Part shown: positions 52,783-59,882 of the stretch, piece by piece
Layout of the letters: each line of letters opens with the position of its first letter
Position numbering within the stretch: position 1 is the stretch's first letter
Notes under the pieces: generated by a model
What the model was told of the DNA's origin: nothing
Databases searched by the model: none
What the model saw: only the letters and a program-made list of their open reading frames with translations
Program-made: the position numbers and the translations under genes
From: Desulfitibacter sp. BRH_c19
Lineage (GTDB): Bacteria > Bacillota > DSM-16504 > Desulfitibacterales > Desulfitibacteraceae
NCBI GenBank assembly: GCA_001515945.1
Contig: LOER01000041.1
Location: 1-59,882 of the forward strand
Length of the DNA stretch: 59,882 nucleotides
Reading direction: 5' to 3'

Positions 52783-53199
52783 TTAGTTCCCGGTACCTTT
52801 ATTAATTAGCTTTTTTGTAAATACCTTTAGATCATCTAAATTATTATCAATAATTTTCTCTATAACTTCCAAATTTAAAGTTTGATAGTCATGAACAGCA
52901 ATATTTCGAAAACCTACCATTGCTTTCAAGCGGTCTGCTAAACTTTCGTCAATCAATTTATCCTTACAAAGCAAATCAAAAACTTCACGACTGCTTTGTG
53001 GAAGACCTAACTTTTTTTCTGAGACAACATGCATTGCCAAGTCAATACTTGCTTCGCAAGCCCTTTGTATATTTAATATTATTGAATCCTGTTTTGTATA
53101 ATTTTCCAGGTTCTTTGAATTGTTATTGTATTCCTCATGTATCCTTGCAATACATCGCTCAATTACTTGAACTTTATTAATAATAATATCCCTATCCAT
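52783..53199 (-). CDS. hepT: HepT-type HEPN RNase toxin (DUF86)
   Basis: A 138-residue helical protein of the DUF86/HepT family with the catalytic R-x4-H-x-Y motif at Arg98, His103 and Tyr105 (FRNIAVHDY). HepT is the toxin of the type VII HepT/MntA system. ATG 53199 has AAAGAGG upstream and overlaps the mntA stop by eight bases. Gene order (antitoxin first) is the usual one for this type. Confidence 0.92.
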   Translation of the reverse strand: MDRDIIINKVQVIERCIARIHEEYNNNSKNLENYTKQDSIILNIQRACEASIDLAMHVVSEKKLGLPQSSREVFDLLCKDKLIDESLADRLKAMVGFRNIAVHDYQTLNLEVIEKIIDNNLDDLKVFTKKLINKGTGN

Positions 53200-53602
53200 A
53201 TATATTACCTCTTTCCTTAATTTTCTCCAAGATAGGTTTTCGCTCTTCATTTAATCGGACATATTTTTTTAAAACCACTATCTCAAAAAGCTTTCTTCTT
53301 TTTTCATTATTACAGTAAATGACCTTACCAGAACTAATAACTTGGGCTTGAAAGACTGTGGAAGCTTGATCTAAATCAACCAAATCAACTTCTCTCCCTA
53401 AAATATCTGCTAAACCTTGAGCAATTAGAAATATTTCATAGTTGTCTAGTTTCTTATCGCTTAAAAAACCTAAATCTACATCACTATCTGCCCTCATATA
53501 TCCCTTAGCAACAGAGCCGAATAAAATAATTAGATAAGGATCTACTTTTTCCAGAAGGTAATTTATAATAGATTCAATTTTATTTTTATCTAATTTAACC
53601 AT
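53192..53602 (-). CDS. mntA: MntA-type nucleotidyltransferase antitoxin
   Basis: A 136-residue minimal nucleotidyltransferase: FGSVAKGYMRADSDVDLGF (Gly29, Ser30, Asp41, Asp43) and EVDLVDLD (Asp73) form the complete active site. MntA transfers AMP residues to the tyrosine of the HepT R-x4-H-x-Y motif and inactivates it. It is transcribed first and overlaps hepT. Confidence 0.92.
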   Translation of the reverse strand: MVKLDKNKIESIINYLLEKVDPYLIILFGSVAKGYMRADSDVDLGFLSDKKLDNYEIFLIAQGLADILGREVDLVDLDQASTVFQAQVISSGKVIYCNNEKRRKLFEIVVLKKYVRLNEERKPILEKIKERGNIYG

Positions 53603-53731
53603 AAAATCGCCTCTCTATGGTCTCTTTCTACCATTATTTTACACTAGAGTAGGTTGGTAAGCAAGTCAGGTATTGTTTTAGTTTCGCTGGTACTTGTTAA
53701 TTTAAAGTGCCAGCTTTTTACTGTTCATAAG

Positions 53732-54156
53732 CTAAGTTTTCAAATAATCATTAATATATTTCATATAACTCTTATAATATGACAATGTTTCCTTTATAGA
53801 TTTGTGTACTGTAGCATCATTTATTTTCTGATATTCATGAACTATAACGTTCCTTAGACCTGTAGAAGGAGCAATCTTAAGGGCAAATTCCATGGGTAAA
53901 ACATTAGCCTCAGCCAACTCAATAAAGGAAGAATAGTAATCAACTGTAGGACCAAATTCCAAGCCTTTTAATAGCATATTGTTAATATTAGTAGCTACTT
54001 CAACAATTAATTGAATTAATCTCTCTACAGTCCTTTTATAAAGCTTATTCCCTAGATATTCTTCATAATTAATGTCCTTAAGTTCCATGAGCTCAGAATA
54101 GTATGTATCAATGACAATAGTTTTTCTTGAATAATTTCAATTTCAACCTTGCCCAT
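53732..54156 (-). pseudogene. Second HepT-type HEPN gene, frameshifted
   Basis: It starts at ATG 54156, overlapping its mntA by 14 bases, with MGKVEIEIIQEKLLSL, then loses frame after about 16-20 codons. The rest (from MELKDINYEEYLGNKLYKRT) continues in another frame to 53732 and keeps the R-x4-H-x-Y motif (LRNVIVHEY). A one-base deletion near 54109 explains this. With one base restored the product would be about 141 residues, normal for HepT. An internal ATG at 54088 could still give a short product. Confidence 0.85.
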
Positions 54157-54583
54157 TCATTAACTCCCCCAGTTTATTTTCAAAATACTCCTGTCGCATA
54201 ACTCTGAATTTTTTAGTATCATAGTAATACCTATAGCAATAAAGTCTATACCTTTCAAGTAGTCCTTGAGTCTTCTCATATAAAAGCCTACCTTTAGTGG
54301 CAACTTCAAATTTTAACAAGCCTGAAGCGTAATGCAGGTCGATCAAATCCAGTTTACTATATTTAATTATACTTGAAAGCTCATTTAAGAAACCCAGCAT
54401 TTGGTCCTCTTTAATGGGAACCTCAGTTAGAAAAGCTATGTCTATATCACTTTCACCATGCAAGAACTTATCTGTTCCAAAGCTCCCTATAACGACCAGC
54501 AACTCAATTTTATGTTTCTTAATAAACCTTTTATTATCCGTAATAGCTGTTTTTATTCCCCTTAAATCATCCACTTTTTTCAC
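54143..54583 (-). CDS. Second MntA-type nucleotidyltransferase
   Basis: A 146-residue protein with IGSFGTDKFLHGESDIDIAF (Gly33, Ser34, Asp46, Asp48) and KLDLIDLHYAS as third acidic site. It appears intact although its HepT partner is frameshifted. The C-terminal part (RYRLYCYRYYYDTKKF) is rich in Tyr and Arg. An antitoxin left behind after loss of the toxin is a likely reading. Confidence 0.87.
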   Translation of the reverse strand: MKKVDDLRGIKTAITDNKRFIKKHKIELLVVIGSFGTDKFLHGESDIDIAFLTEVPIKEDQMLGFLNELSSIIKYSKLDLIDLHYASGLLKFEVATKGRLLYEKTQGLLERYRLYCYRYYYDTKKFRVMRQEYFENKLGELMNGQG

Positions 54584-54662
54584 TCAGATTTTACACCTGC
54601 TTTCTATCTTTTATATAATTATTGTACCATAAAATGGGTATTCGTACACTTTTCTTCGGCTT

Positions 54663-55751
54663 TTACTTTTGCCCTTCCCCAAAAGACAGACCTATTTCTC
54701 GGCATGTTTTTACAAGGGGATCTTCTAGCGAGACGAGGCGTATACCTTTAACCTCTTCCAATGGAATGCTTACAATTTTATTATCTCTTAGTGCTACCAT
54801 TTCTCCGAATCTTTCATCAGCAGCTAGCTCTGCTGCTTTAGCTCCTAGTTGAGTGGCAAAGACCCTGTCAAAGCTATTAGGAGAGCCGCCCCGCTGCAGA
54901 TGCCCGAGAATAGTTGCTCTGGATTCTATTCCTGTATAGTCTTCAATTATCTTAGCCAGCCAGTTACTGATCCCGCCTAACCTTGGGATATTAAAGATAT
55001 CCTTTGGTATTCCTGATTGAATAATTTGATCCCCAGTCAGATTTTTAACTCCCTCTGCTACTATAATCAAGCTGAAGTTTTTACCACGAGCTATTCTTTC
55101 TTGAATAGTCTTATTTATTACCTCGAGAGTATAGGGGATTTCAGGTATGAGGATGATATCAGCTCCCCCTGCCATGCCTGCATGAAGAGCAATCCAGCCT
55201 GCATCCCGGCCCATTACTTCTAAGATCATTACCCTGTGATGAGATTCTGCAGTTGTGTGTAATCTATCCAATGCCTGTGTTGCAACATCAACGGCAGTAT
55301 TAAATCCAAAGGTCATTTCTGTCCCGACGATATCATTATCTATGGTCTTGGGAACTCCTATTATTTTAATATCAGTTCTGGCTGATATTTCATTGGCAAG
55401 CCTCATGGAACCATCACCACCTATAACTACTAGGCAATCCAACCCTAAGCTATTGTAGTTTTCTTTGATTACCTCAGACATATCTACAAATACTTCTTTT
55501 CCTTCTATAATCTGCTTGAACTTGAAAGGATTATCTCTGTTGGTTGTACCCAAAATTGTTCCACCACGTGCTAAGATGCCTGATACACTATCATGATTTA
55601 GAGAAATATATCTATTTTCTATCAACCCTTTAAAGCCATCTTTAAAACCAAATATCTTATCACCCCGGTAAAGCCCTGATCTTGTTATCGCTCTAATTAC
55701 TGCATTTAGACCAGGACAATCTCCCCCACCTGTCAATACTCCTATACGCAT
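54663..55751 (-). CDS. pfkA: 6-phosphofructokinase
   Basis: A 362-residue enzyme: MRIGVLTGGGDCPGLNAVIR, GGTILGTTNRDNP, VIGGDGSMRLANEI, PKTIDNDIVGTEMTFGFNTA, EVMGRDAGWIALHAG and LGHLQRGGSPNSFDR. The GGDGS (not GGDDS) sequence indicates ATP rather than pyrophosphate as phosphoryl donor. Length and motifs fit the group III-type phosphofructokinases of Clostridia. Start 55751 follows GGTGGGGGAG. Its 3' part is also present as a scrap at 52706-52742. Confidence 0.93.
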   Translation of the reverse strand: MRIGVLTGGGDCPGLNAVIRAITRSGLYRGDKIFGFKDGFKGLIENRYISLNHDSVSGILARGGTILGTTNRDNPFKFKQIIEGKEVFVDMSEVIKENYNSLGLDCLVVIGGDGSMRLANEISARTDIKIIGVPKTIDNDIVGTEMTFGFNTAVDVATQALDRLHTTAESHHRVMILEVMGRDAGWIALHAGMAGGADIILIPEIPYTLEVINKTIQERIARGKNFSLIIVAEGVKNLTGDQIIQSGIPKDIFNIPRLGGISNWLAKIIEDYTGIESRATILGHLQRGGSPNSFDRVFATQLGAKAAELAADERFGEMVALRDNKIVSIPLEEVKGIRLVSLEDPLVKTCREIGLSFGEGQK

Positions 55752-55833
55752 AGTTTCTCCCCCACCTTTCATCTTTTGTCAATACTAGCATAAAGGAAGG
55801 GTAAACAGCAATACTTAACCCACATTAACTAAA

Positions 55834-55858
55834 ACAGCCCCTAAGGATAAGGGGCTGT
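55834..55858 (-). terminator. Terminator behind the copper-amine-oxidase-N lipoprotein gene
   Basis: ACAGCCCCT/AGGGGCTGT form a 9-bp stem; on the minus strand TTTTAGT follows. It separates the lipoprotein gene from pfkA. Confidence 0.8.
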
Positions 55859-55890
55859 CGGCTTTTTGTATGAATTTGTTTGTGAATATT

Positions 55891-57510
55891 TTAATTGGAA
55901 TTTACAGGACCCGCTGATCCTGTAATAGTGATTTGGCGAACATCTGGTAGCCAATCCACAGAAAATCCTAGTGCTTCACTAATAAATCTTACAGGTACAA
56001 CAGTTCTGCCATCTTTAAGAATAGGAGGAGTATCTAAGGTGATTTCTTCTCCATCAATAATCGCTTTTGTGCTGTCTATATACAATGTAATTTCTGTGTC
56101 TTGAGTGATATAACTAACACTTCTATCAGTCGCATTCCAATCTATTGAAGCACCAAGTTGTTCTCCTATAAATCTAAAGGGTACTAAGGTTCTGCCATTC
56201 CTCATAAAAGGTGGTACATCCAGTATCATGGGTGAGCCATCAACAATAGCCTGCCCTTGCTCAAGGGTTAAAACTAAGGATTTCTCTGTATTTTGTGCAG
56301 ATTCTATCTCATCTATTATGGTTCGAAGCTGTTCAAGGGTCATTACATTATCTGTTGGAACGTTGACAGTAACACTCTGCAAGGGTACTAAGGTTTGGTC
56401 AATTTTAAACTCTACGTTAAACATTTCTTGTTGAGTAAACTGGTCAACATATCTAAAGCTTGTCTGTAGTGAGGTTTGGTAACTTTCATCTTCTAATTTT
56501 TCAAAGGCCACCATGGTATTGAAATTATTAAGAATATCCTTATATTCTGGACCTGCCACTTCAGCCCGAAACTCTCTTAAGTCTTCCTTAATCATTTCTT
56601 CGTTTGTAGTAACTTCCACTACCATCATATCCATTGTTCCTTTTATTTGCTCTTTTAGGTATACTGGATCCTCTTCTAATAGTATGGATAGGTCATTAAT
56701 TACTTCATCATCTGTAGCATCTATATAATCCTTTACATACATAGATAGCTCTTCAATATTATCTACGCTATATTCAATTAATGATATTAGAACAATCGCT
56801 AAGTCTTCAAGGTCGAAGGTAACAGTATACTTATTATTACCTCCTTCTACAATGTCCATGGAGTAATTATCATAAACATTTTTAATTAAGCCGTCTATAA
56901 AGTCATCAAAATATTTTTGGGTTGTTTTTGCCTTAACTGGATCATAGTACTTCATTAAAACATCCACTTGTTCTGGATCTTGCATGTCATAAATTAACAT
57001 CTCTTCTATATCTTTAAGGTCAATGGACAGATATTGGGTGCCCTCAAATATCTCCTTAACCATGTTCATATCATCTTCACTAAAGGTTTCTTCATCCATG
57101 AATATCTGTGCAAAGCTAAAGAGTTGCTCTATATCTATGTAGATGGTCTCTTGATTGTAGATTAAGGTGAAAAAATCAGTTGTTTCTTGATTATCTTTAT
57201 TTTTAAGCATAAGAATTAGGGAGCCTTGCTGTTCATCCAAATCCCACTCACTTAAATATGCAATATTATTCTCACCCAAAAATGCCTCTATTTTTTGCAT
57301 AGTAATCAGTTCACCTATATTCATTTCTGATGTAGCCAATTCATCGACAGATATATTAATTTCAATTTCTCCAGATTGCTCGTATTTGGTCAGCTGTTTC
57401 ATTTCGTTAATCATTTTATACAGTCCTAGTTCCGCTGTGCTACACCCAATAGTAAAACTCATAATCATTACAATAGCTAAAATTAAACTTAATAATTTCT
57501 TACCCTTCAC
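55891..57510 (-). CDS. Lipoprotein with C-terminal copper-amine-oxidase-N domains
   Basis: A 539-residue secreted protein. The signal peptide (KKLLSLILAIVMIMSFTIGC) ends with a lipobox Cys23. A ~380-residue unknown domain follows, then two stalk-type copper amine oxidase N-terminal units: VPPFMRNGRTLVPFRFIGEQ and TPPILKDGRTVVPVRFISEA. These domains are common on clostridial surface proteins and do not imply oxidase activity. The GTG at 57510 has GGAGGGG; the ORF to 57555 runs into the riboswitch terminator. A c-di-GMP riboswitch controls it. Confidence 0.88.
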   Translation of the reverse strand: MKGKKLLSLILAIVMIMSFTIGCSTAELGLYKMINEMKQLTKYEQSGEIEINISVDELATSEMNIGELITMQKIEAFLGENNIAYLSEWDLDEQQGSLILMLKNKDNQETTDFFTLIYNQETIYIDIEQLFSFAQIFMDEETFSEDDMNMVKEIFEGTQYLSIDLKDIEEMLIYDMQDPEQVDVLMKYYDPVKAKTTQKYFDDFIDGLIKNVYDNYSMDIVEGGNNKYTVTFDLEDLAIVLISLIEYSVDNIEELSMYVKDYIDATDDEVINDLSILLEEDPVYLKEQIKGTMDMMVVEVTTNEEMIKEDLREFRAEVAGPEYKDILNNFNTMVAFEKLEDESYQTSLQTSFRYVDQFTQQEMFNVEFKIDQTLVPLQSVTVNVPTDNVMTLEQLRTIIDEIESAQNTEKSLVLTLEQGQAIVDGSPMILDVPPFMRNGRTLVPFRFIGEQLGASIDWNATDRSVSYITQDTEITLYIDSTKAIIDGEEITLDTPPILKDGRTVVPVRFISEALGFSVDWLPDVRQITITGSAGPVNSN

Positions 57511-57541
57511 TTCATCCCCTCCATTTTTTAATGCAAAATAA

Positions 57542-57572
57542 AATCTCATAAGCAACGTTTGCCCATGAGATT
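57542..57572 (-). terminator. Riboswitch-linked terminator
   Basis: AATCTCAT/ATGAGATT form an 8-bp outer stem with an inner GCAA/TTGC stem, followed on the minus strand by TTATTTTG. It lies between the riboswitch and the GTG start, as an expression platform should. Confidence 0.8.
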
Positions 57573-57595
57573 CATCATACCTTTAAGAAAAACAT

Positions 57596-57672
57596 CCGGC
57601 AACCTGGCAGTCTTAACTCTGAAAGTCTTAGACCCATAGTTTTGCGTCCTTACTTTTCAGTAAGTTTGCTTT
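57596..57672 (-). promoter_or_regulatory. Class I cyclic-di-GMP riboswitch (GEMM-I)
   Basis: The minus-strand RNA reads AGCAAA, hairpin CTTACT-GAAA-AGTAAG, GGACGCAAAACTATGGGTCT, a short P3 arm, and GACTGCCAGGTTGCCGG. It shares GCAAAACTATGGGTCTAAG and GCCAGGTTGC with the riboswitch at 15190-15280. It should make the downstream lipoprotein respond to c-di-GMP through the adjacent terminator. Confidence 0.93.
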
Positions 57673-57726
57673 TTCATGTTCGTATAGAAATTTAGCATAA
57701 TATGTTAAATTACCCTACCTATGCTA

Positions 57727-57755
57727 ATAATATTAAATTAACTATATGAAGTCAA
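57727..57755 (-). promoter_or_regulatory. Promoter of the riboswitch-lipoprotein transcript
   Basis: The minus strand has TTGACT (57755-57750), exactly 17 bases, then TATTAT (57732-57727). The spacing is ideal for sigma-A and the site lies about 55 bases before the riboswitch core. Confidence 0.7.
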
Positions 57756-57775
57756 GGAAAAATTTTCACGATAAT

Positions 57776-57910
57776 TTAAAGAGTTTCTTCAATTGGTTCT
57801 GCATATTCTAGGGTATCTAGGGTTTTTGCAAGGACTGTTGCTAGTTCTGCCCTTGTAAAAGTATCGTTTGGATGGAACATTTGATTGTCTTTATGAGAAA
57901 GTGAATAATT
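57776..57910 (-). pseudogene. C-terminal fragment of an SLH-domain protein
   Basis: The minus strand reads KDNQMFHPNDTFTRAELATV followed by LAKTLDTLEYAEPIEETL and a TAA at 57776-57778. 'F-x-P-N-D-x-F-T-R-A-E-L-A' is the core of an S-layer homology repeat. No start codon or upstream domain is present: plus-strand CotF sequences begin just beyond. It is the 3' scrap of a lost cell-wall-anchored protein. Confidence 0.75.
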
Positions 57911-57951
57911 TAATTATAGTAATCCAAAAATAGAGATAGGAGGTGATATTA

Positions 57952-58428
57952 GTGCCAGTACAACTATCTCAGAAAGAGAGAATGCTGTTACAAGATCAAA
58001 AAAAGCATGAGGAAATATGTATTCAAAAGTACAATCAGTATGCAAACCAAGTGCAAGATCCACAATTGAAGCAGCTTTTTCAAACATACGCTAAGCAGGA
58101 ACAACAGCATAAGGATACTGTAAATCAAATTTTAAATGGTCAGGTTCCACAAATGTCTCAGCAACAAAATCAGCAGGCTACCAATCAATCTACGGGATAT
58201 CAAGCAGGTGGGCAGGGAAAAATGCAAGGTGCAATGGGCAATGCAGATGATGCAGCATTATGCCAGGATATGTTGATGACTGAAAAGTTTGTTTCCGGCA
58301 GTTATGATGATACAATCTTTCAGTTTAATGACAGCAGCGCCCGTCAAGCCCTTAATCACATCCAAAAGGAAGAGCAGCAGCATGGAGAAGGTATACAGCA
58401 ATATATGCAACAGAACAATTTGAATTAA
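57952..58428 (+). CDS. CotF-family spore coat protein
   Basis: About 158 residues. The N-terminal helical part (LSQKERMLLQDQKKHEEICI, QLKQLFQTYAKQEQQHKDTV) is followed by a Gln-rich linker and the CotF core (DDAALCQDMLMTEKFVSGSY, then DDTIFQFNDSSARQALNHIQ). CotF-like proteins are found in the endospore coat. The GTG at 57952 follows AGGAGG by eight bases. It indicates a spore-former. Confidence 0.9.
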   Translation: MPVQLSQKERMLLQDQKKHEEICIQKYNQYANQVQDPQLKQLFQTYAKQEQQHKDTVNQILNGQVPQMSQQQNQQATNQSTGYQAGGQGKMQGAMGNADDAALCQDMLMTEKFVSGSYDDTIFQFNDSSARQALNHIQKEEQQHGEGIQQYMQQNNLN

Positions 58429-58433
58429 GAAAA

Positions 58434-58480
58434 ACAGCCCCTTACGGATTAGAAACGTAAAATGGTCCGCAAGAGGCTGT
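58434..58480. terminator. Bidirectional terminator
   Basis: ACAGCC/GGCTGT, CTT/AAG and CGGA/TCCG stack into one long stem with small mismatches. TTCTTATTTT follows on the plus strand. It lies between the convergent cotF-like and glycosidase genes. Confidence 0.75.
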
Positions 58481-58494
58481 TCTTATTTTGCTGC

Positions 58495-59882
58495 TTATAA
58501 CACTATTTCAATTGATATTTCAAATAAATTATTAATGTCATCTATTCCTACATATGTTACGCCACTATGGTTAATTGGTGCATTGCTCAGTTCTTTGATA
58601 CCATTTGGTGTCTGAACTGTACTGTCTCCAATAGTCAAATGTCTCTCGCCAATTTGAGAGTCAATTATCAGTTTGTTATCATCCTTATTCCACTTAATCC
58701 TCCAGGCAAACAGATCAGCTACATCTCTAATACTTATCATAGTCACACCATTAAGTGATATACATTTGGGATAAAATATTTCTAACGGCTCCTGGTCAGA
58801 CACTATAAATCCTTGAAAAGGCTGTTTTTGATATACTACCTCTCGGGATAGTTCTACTGTATAGGGCAAAATTATTTGCAAATCACTTAGGTTCATATAT
58901 ATTCTATCTTGATGGATAAAAGGGTTTGATGAAAGCACAATTTTTTCCCCATTAATGGTTGTCTCTTTTGTCCCAATAGTTAAGCTCACCGCACCGGGGT
59001 AATCCTTACATTTAAACTCAATTTTTCCCAAATCAAAAGACGGCTTTATCCCCTGACTTTCTAGAACAGGTCCTAATGGTACATAAACTTTATCACCATC
59101 TACAATTAGATAGGATGATAGCTCTACACTCTTACCCTCTACCATAATATCTACAGTATTATCCAAAAACTCGGATAGATAATAGTCATCACTTATAACC
59201 TGTTTGTATGTATCAAGTATTACTTCATTAGCTGTTAATGAATAGTTATTAATTCTTCTATCTACAGGTGCATTAGCTAGGTTGTTTACATTGAAATAAT
59301 AGACAGATTTTACCCTAGGATACCTGTCCATTAATCCATTATACATTCTTAACATCTTATCCTGTGCCCAATCAATATAATAATTGCCATCAGTAACTGT
59401 ATAGTGTGTTACTCCCCACTCGGAGATTTGTATTGGCTTACGGTCACTAAATGATTGATATACATAGTCTAACAGTTCTAACGGATCCTCATCTGCAGCA
59501 TAGTCATTAATATCGTTGTTGTGGTACACAACATTATATATATTTACACCGACCCAATCCACATAGTCATCTCCTGGATAGTAATCCTTTATATTAGCCT
59601 GCGGAAAGGTGAAGACTGTCCATACCATTGCCACGTTAGGGGCTTCTTCCTTCATAACCTGATGAACCAGACGCCATTTTTCTATATACTTATCAGGGTC
59701 ACCATGATAGGCACTCCAATTTCCATTCATTTCCGAGCCATAACGTAGAAAAATAGGTACATTACTCGCTGCTGCATCCTTTGCAAAGCTGCGAAGGTAT
59801 TCGTCATCCTGCACAGCATCTAAGCCATCGTTTGGTTCCCAAGCAATCTGAGGTATCGCTCCCACACTTTTTAGTTCCTCTA
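58495..59882 (-). CDS. GH26-like glycosidase with copper-amine-oxidase-N domain (5' end outside window)
   Basis: At least 462 residues are visible; the frame is open to the right edge (EELKSVGAIPQIAWEP), so the start and any signal peptide are outside. The TIM-barrel part has FLRYGSEMNGNWSAYHG (acid/base Glu) and KPIQISEWGVTHY (nucleophile Glu), as in glycoside hydrolase family 26. The C-terminal ~220 residues form stalk-type copper-amine-oxidase-N-like units (KVYVPLGPVLESQGI, RIYMNLSDLQIILPY). The substrate could be a beta-mannan or the cell's own exopolysaccharide. Confidence 0.85.
   Translation of the reverse strand, partial: EELKSVGAIPQIAWEPNDGLDAVQDDEYLRSFAKDAAASNVPIFLRYGSEMNGNWSAYHGDPDKYIEKWRLVHQVMKEEAPNVAMVWTVFTFPQANIKDYYPGDDYVDWVGVNIYNVVYHNNDINDYAADEDPLELLDYVYQSFSDRKPIQISEWGVTHYTVTDGNYYIDWAQDKMLRMYNGLMDRYPRVKSVYYFNVNNLANAPVDRRINNYSLTANEVILDTYKQVISDDYYLSEFLDNTVDIMVEGKSVELSSYLIVDGDKVYVPLGPVLESQGIKPSFDLGKIEFKCKDYPGAVSLTIGTKETTINGEKIVLSSNPFIHQDRIYMNLSDLQIILPYTVELSREVVYQKQPFQGFIVSDQEPLEIFYPKCISLNGVTMISIRDVADLFAWRIKWNKDDNKLIIDSQIGERHLTIGDSTVQTPNGIKELSNAPINHSGVTYVGIDDINNLFEISIEIVL

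Overview
The window looks like the chromosome of a low-GC, endospore-forming, anaerobic Bacillota (Clostridia-type). Supporting signs are a CotF-like spore coat protein, a Spo0E-like phosphatase, copper-amine-oxidase-N and SLH-type surface proteins, rubrerythrin, strong AGGAGG ribosome sites with frequent GTG/TTG starts, and class I cyclic-di-GMP riboswitches of the clostridial type. This is inferred from gene content; no rRNA or other taxonomic marker is present, and no tRNA or CRISPR array was seen.

Layout. 1-7.7 kb: the end of a heptad-repeat coiled-coil gene, a SWIM/SNF2 helicase, a rubrerythrin-like protein, TatA, a decayed membrane-protein gene, an orphan sensor kinase and a VanZ-like protein. 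7.7-17.6 kb is an accretion zone: a decayed second copy of the uridine kinase (udk) segment, a VanZ fragment, a broken PD-(D/E)XK gene, an IS200/IS605-type TnpB element with a probable omegaRNA end, scattered remnants of the same element, a HEPN/MNT pair, a YefM/YoeB pair with a clear promoter-operator, and the intact udk. Inside it sits a c-di-GMP block: an HD-GYP gene behind a riboswitch plus terminator, followed by a FapA/DUF342 gene behind a riboswitch-like element that lacks its second hairpin. 17.6-23.1 kb: a CdaR-type regulator and a four-gene operon of a URO-D-fold protein and a TRAP transporter.

23.1-51.1 kb is a large surface-polysaccharide locus, almost all on the minus strand: two Wzz-like chain-length proteins, a PglF-type dehydratase, an O-antigen ligase with a TPR-like tail, a PglE/PglC/PglD-like set (bacillosamine-type sugar), glycosyltransferases, nucleotide-sugar dehydrogenases, a Wzy-like polymerase, a pyruvyltransferase, a Wzx-like flippase, an F420-hydrogenase-beta-like iron-sulfur protein, GalU and UDP-glucose dehydrogenase. 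It has been invaded and rearranged: an IS110 element (with a candidate bridge-RNA region), an IS3 remnant fused to two glycosyltransferase stumps, a broken UDP-sugar epimerase and a multiply frameshifted glycosyltransferase.

51-59.9 kb: a Spo0E-like/GGDEF overlapping pair divergent from a SinR-like regulator; two MNT/HEPN modules, one with a frameshifted HepT, plus a deleted relic copy that still carries the ancestral reading frame; phosphofructokinase; a lipoprotein with copper-amine-oxidase-N domains behind a third riboswitch with promoter and terminator; an SLH fragment; CotF; and a GH26-like glycosidase running off the right edge.

The recurring theme is c-di-GMP (one cyclase, one HD-GYP, two full riboswitches and one shortened element) beside surface-polymer genes, embedded in a region shaped by small mobile elements and toxin-antitoxin modules.
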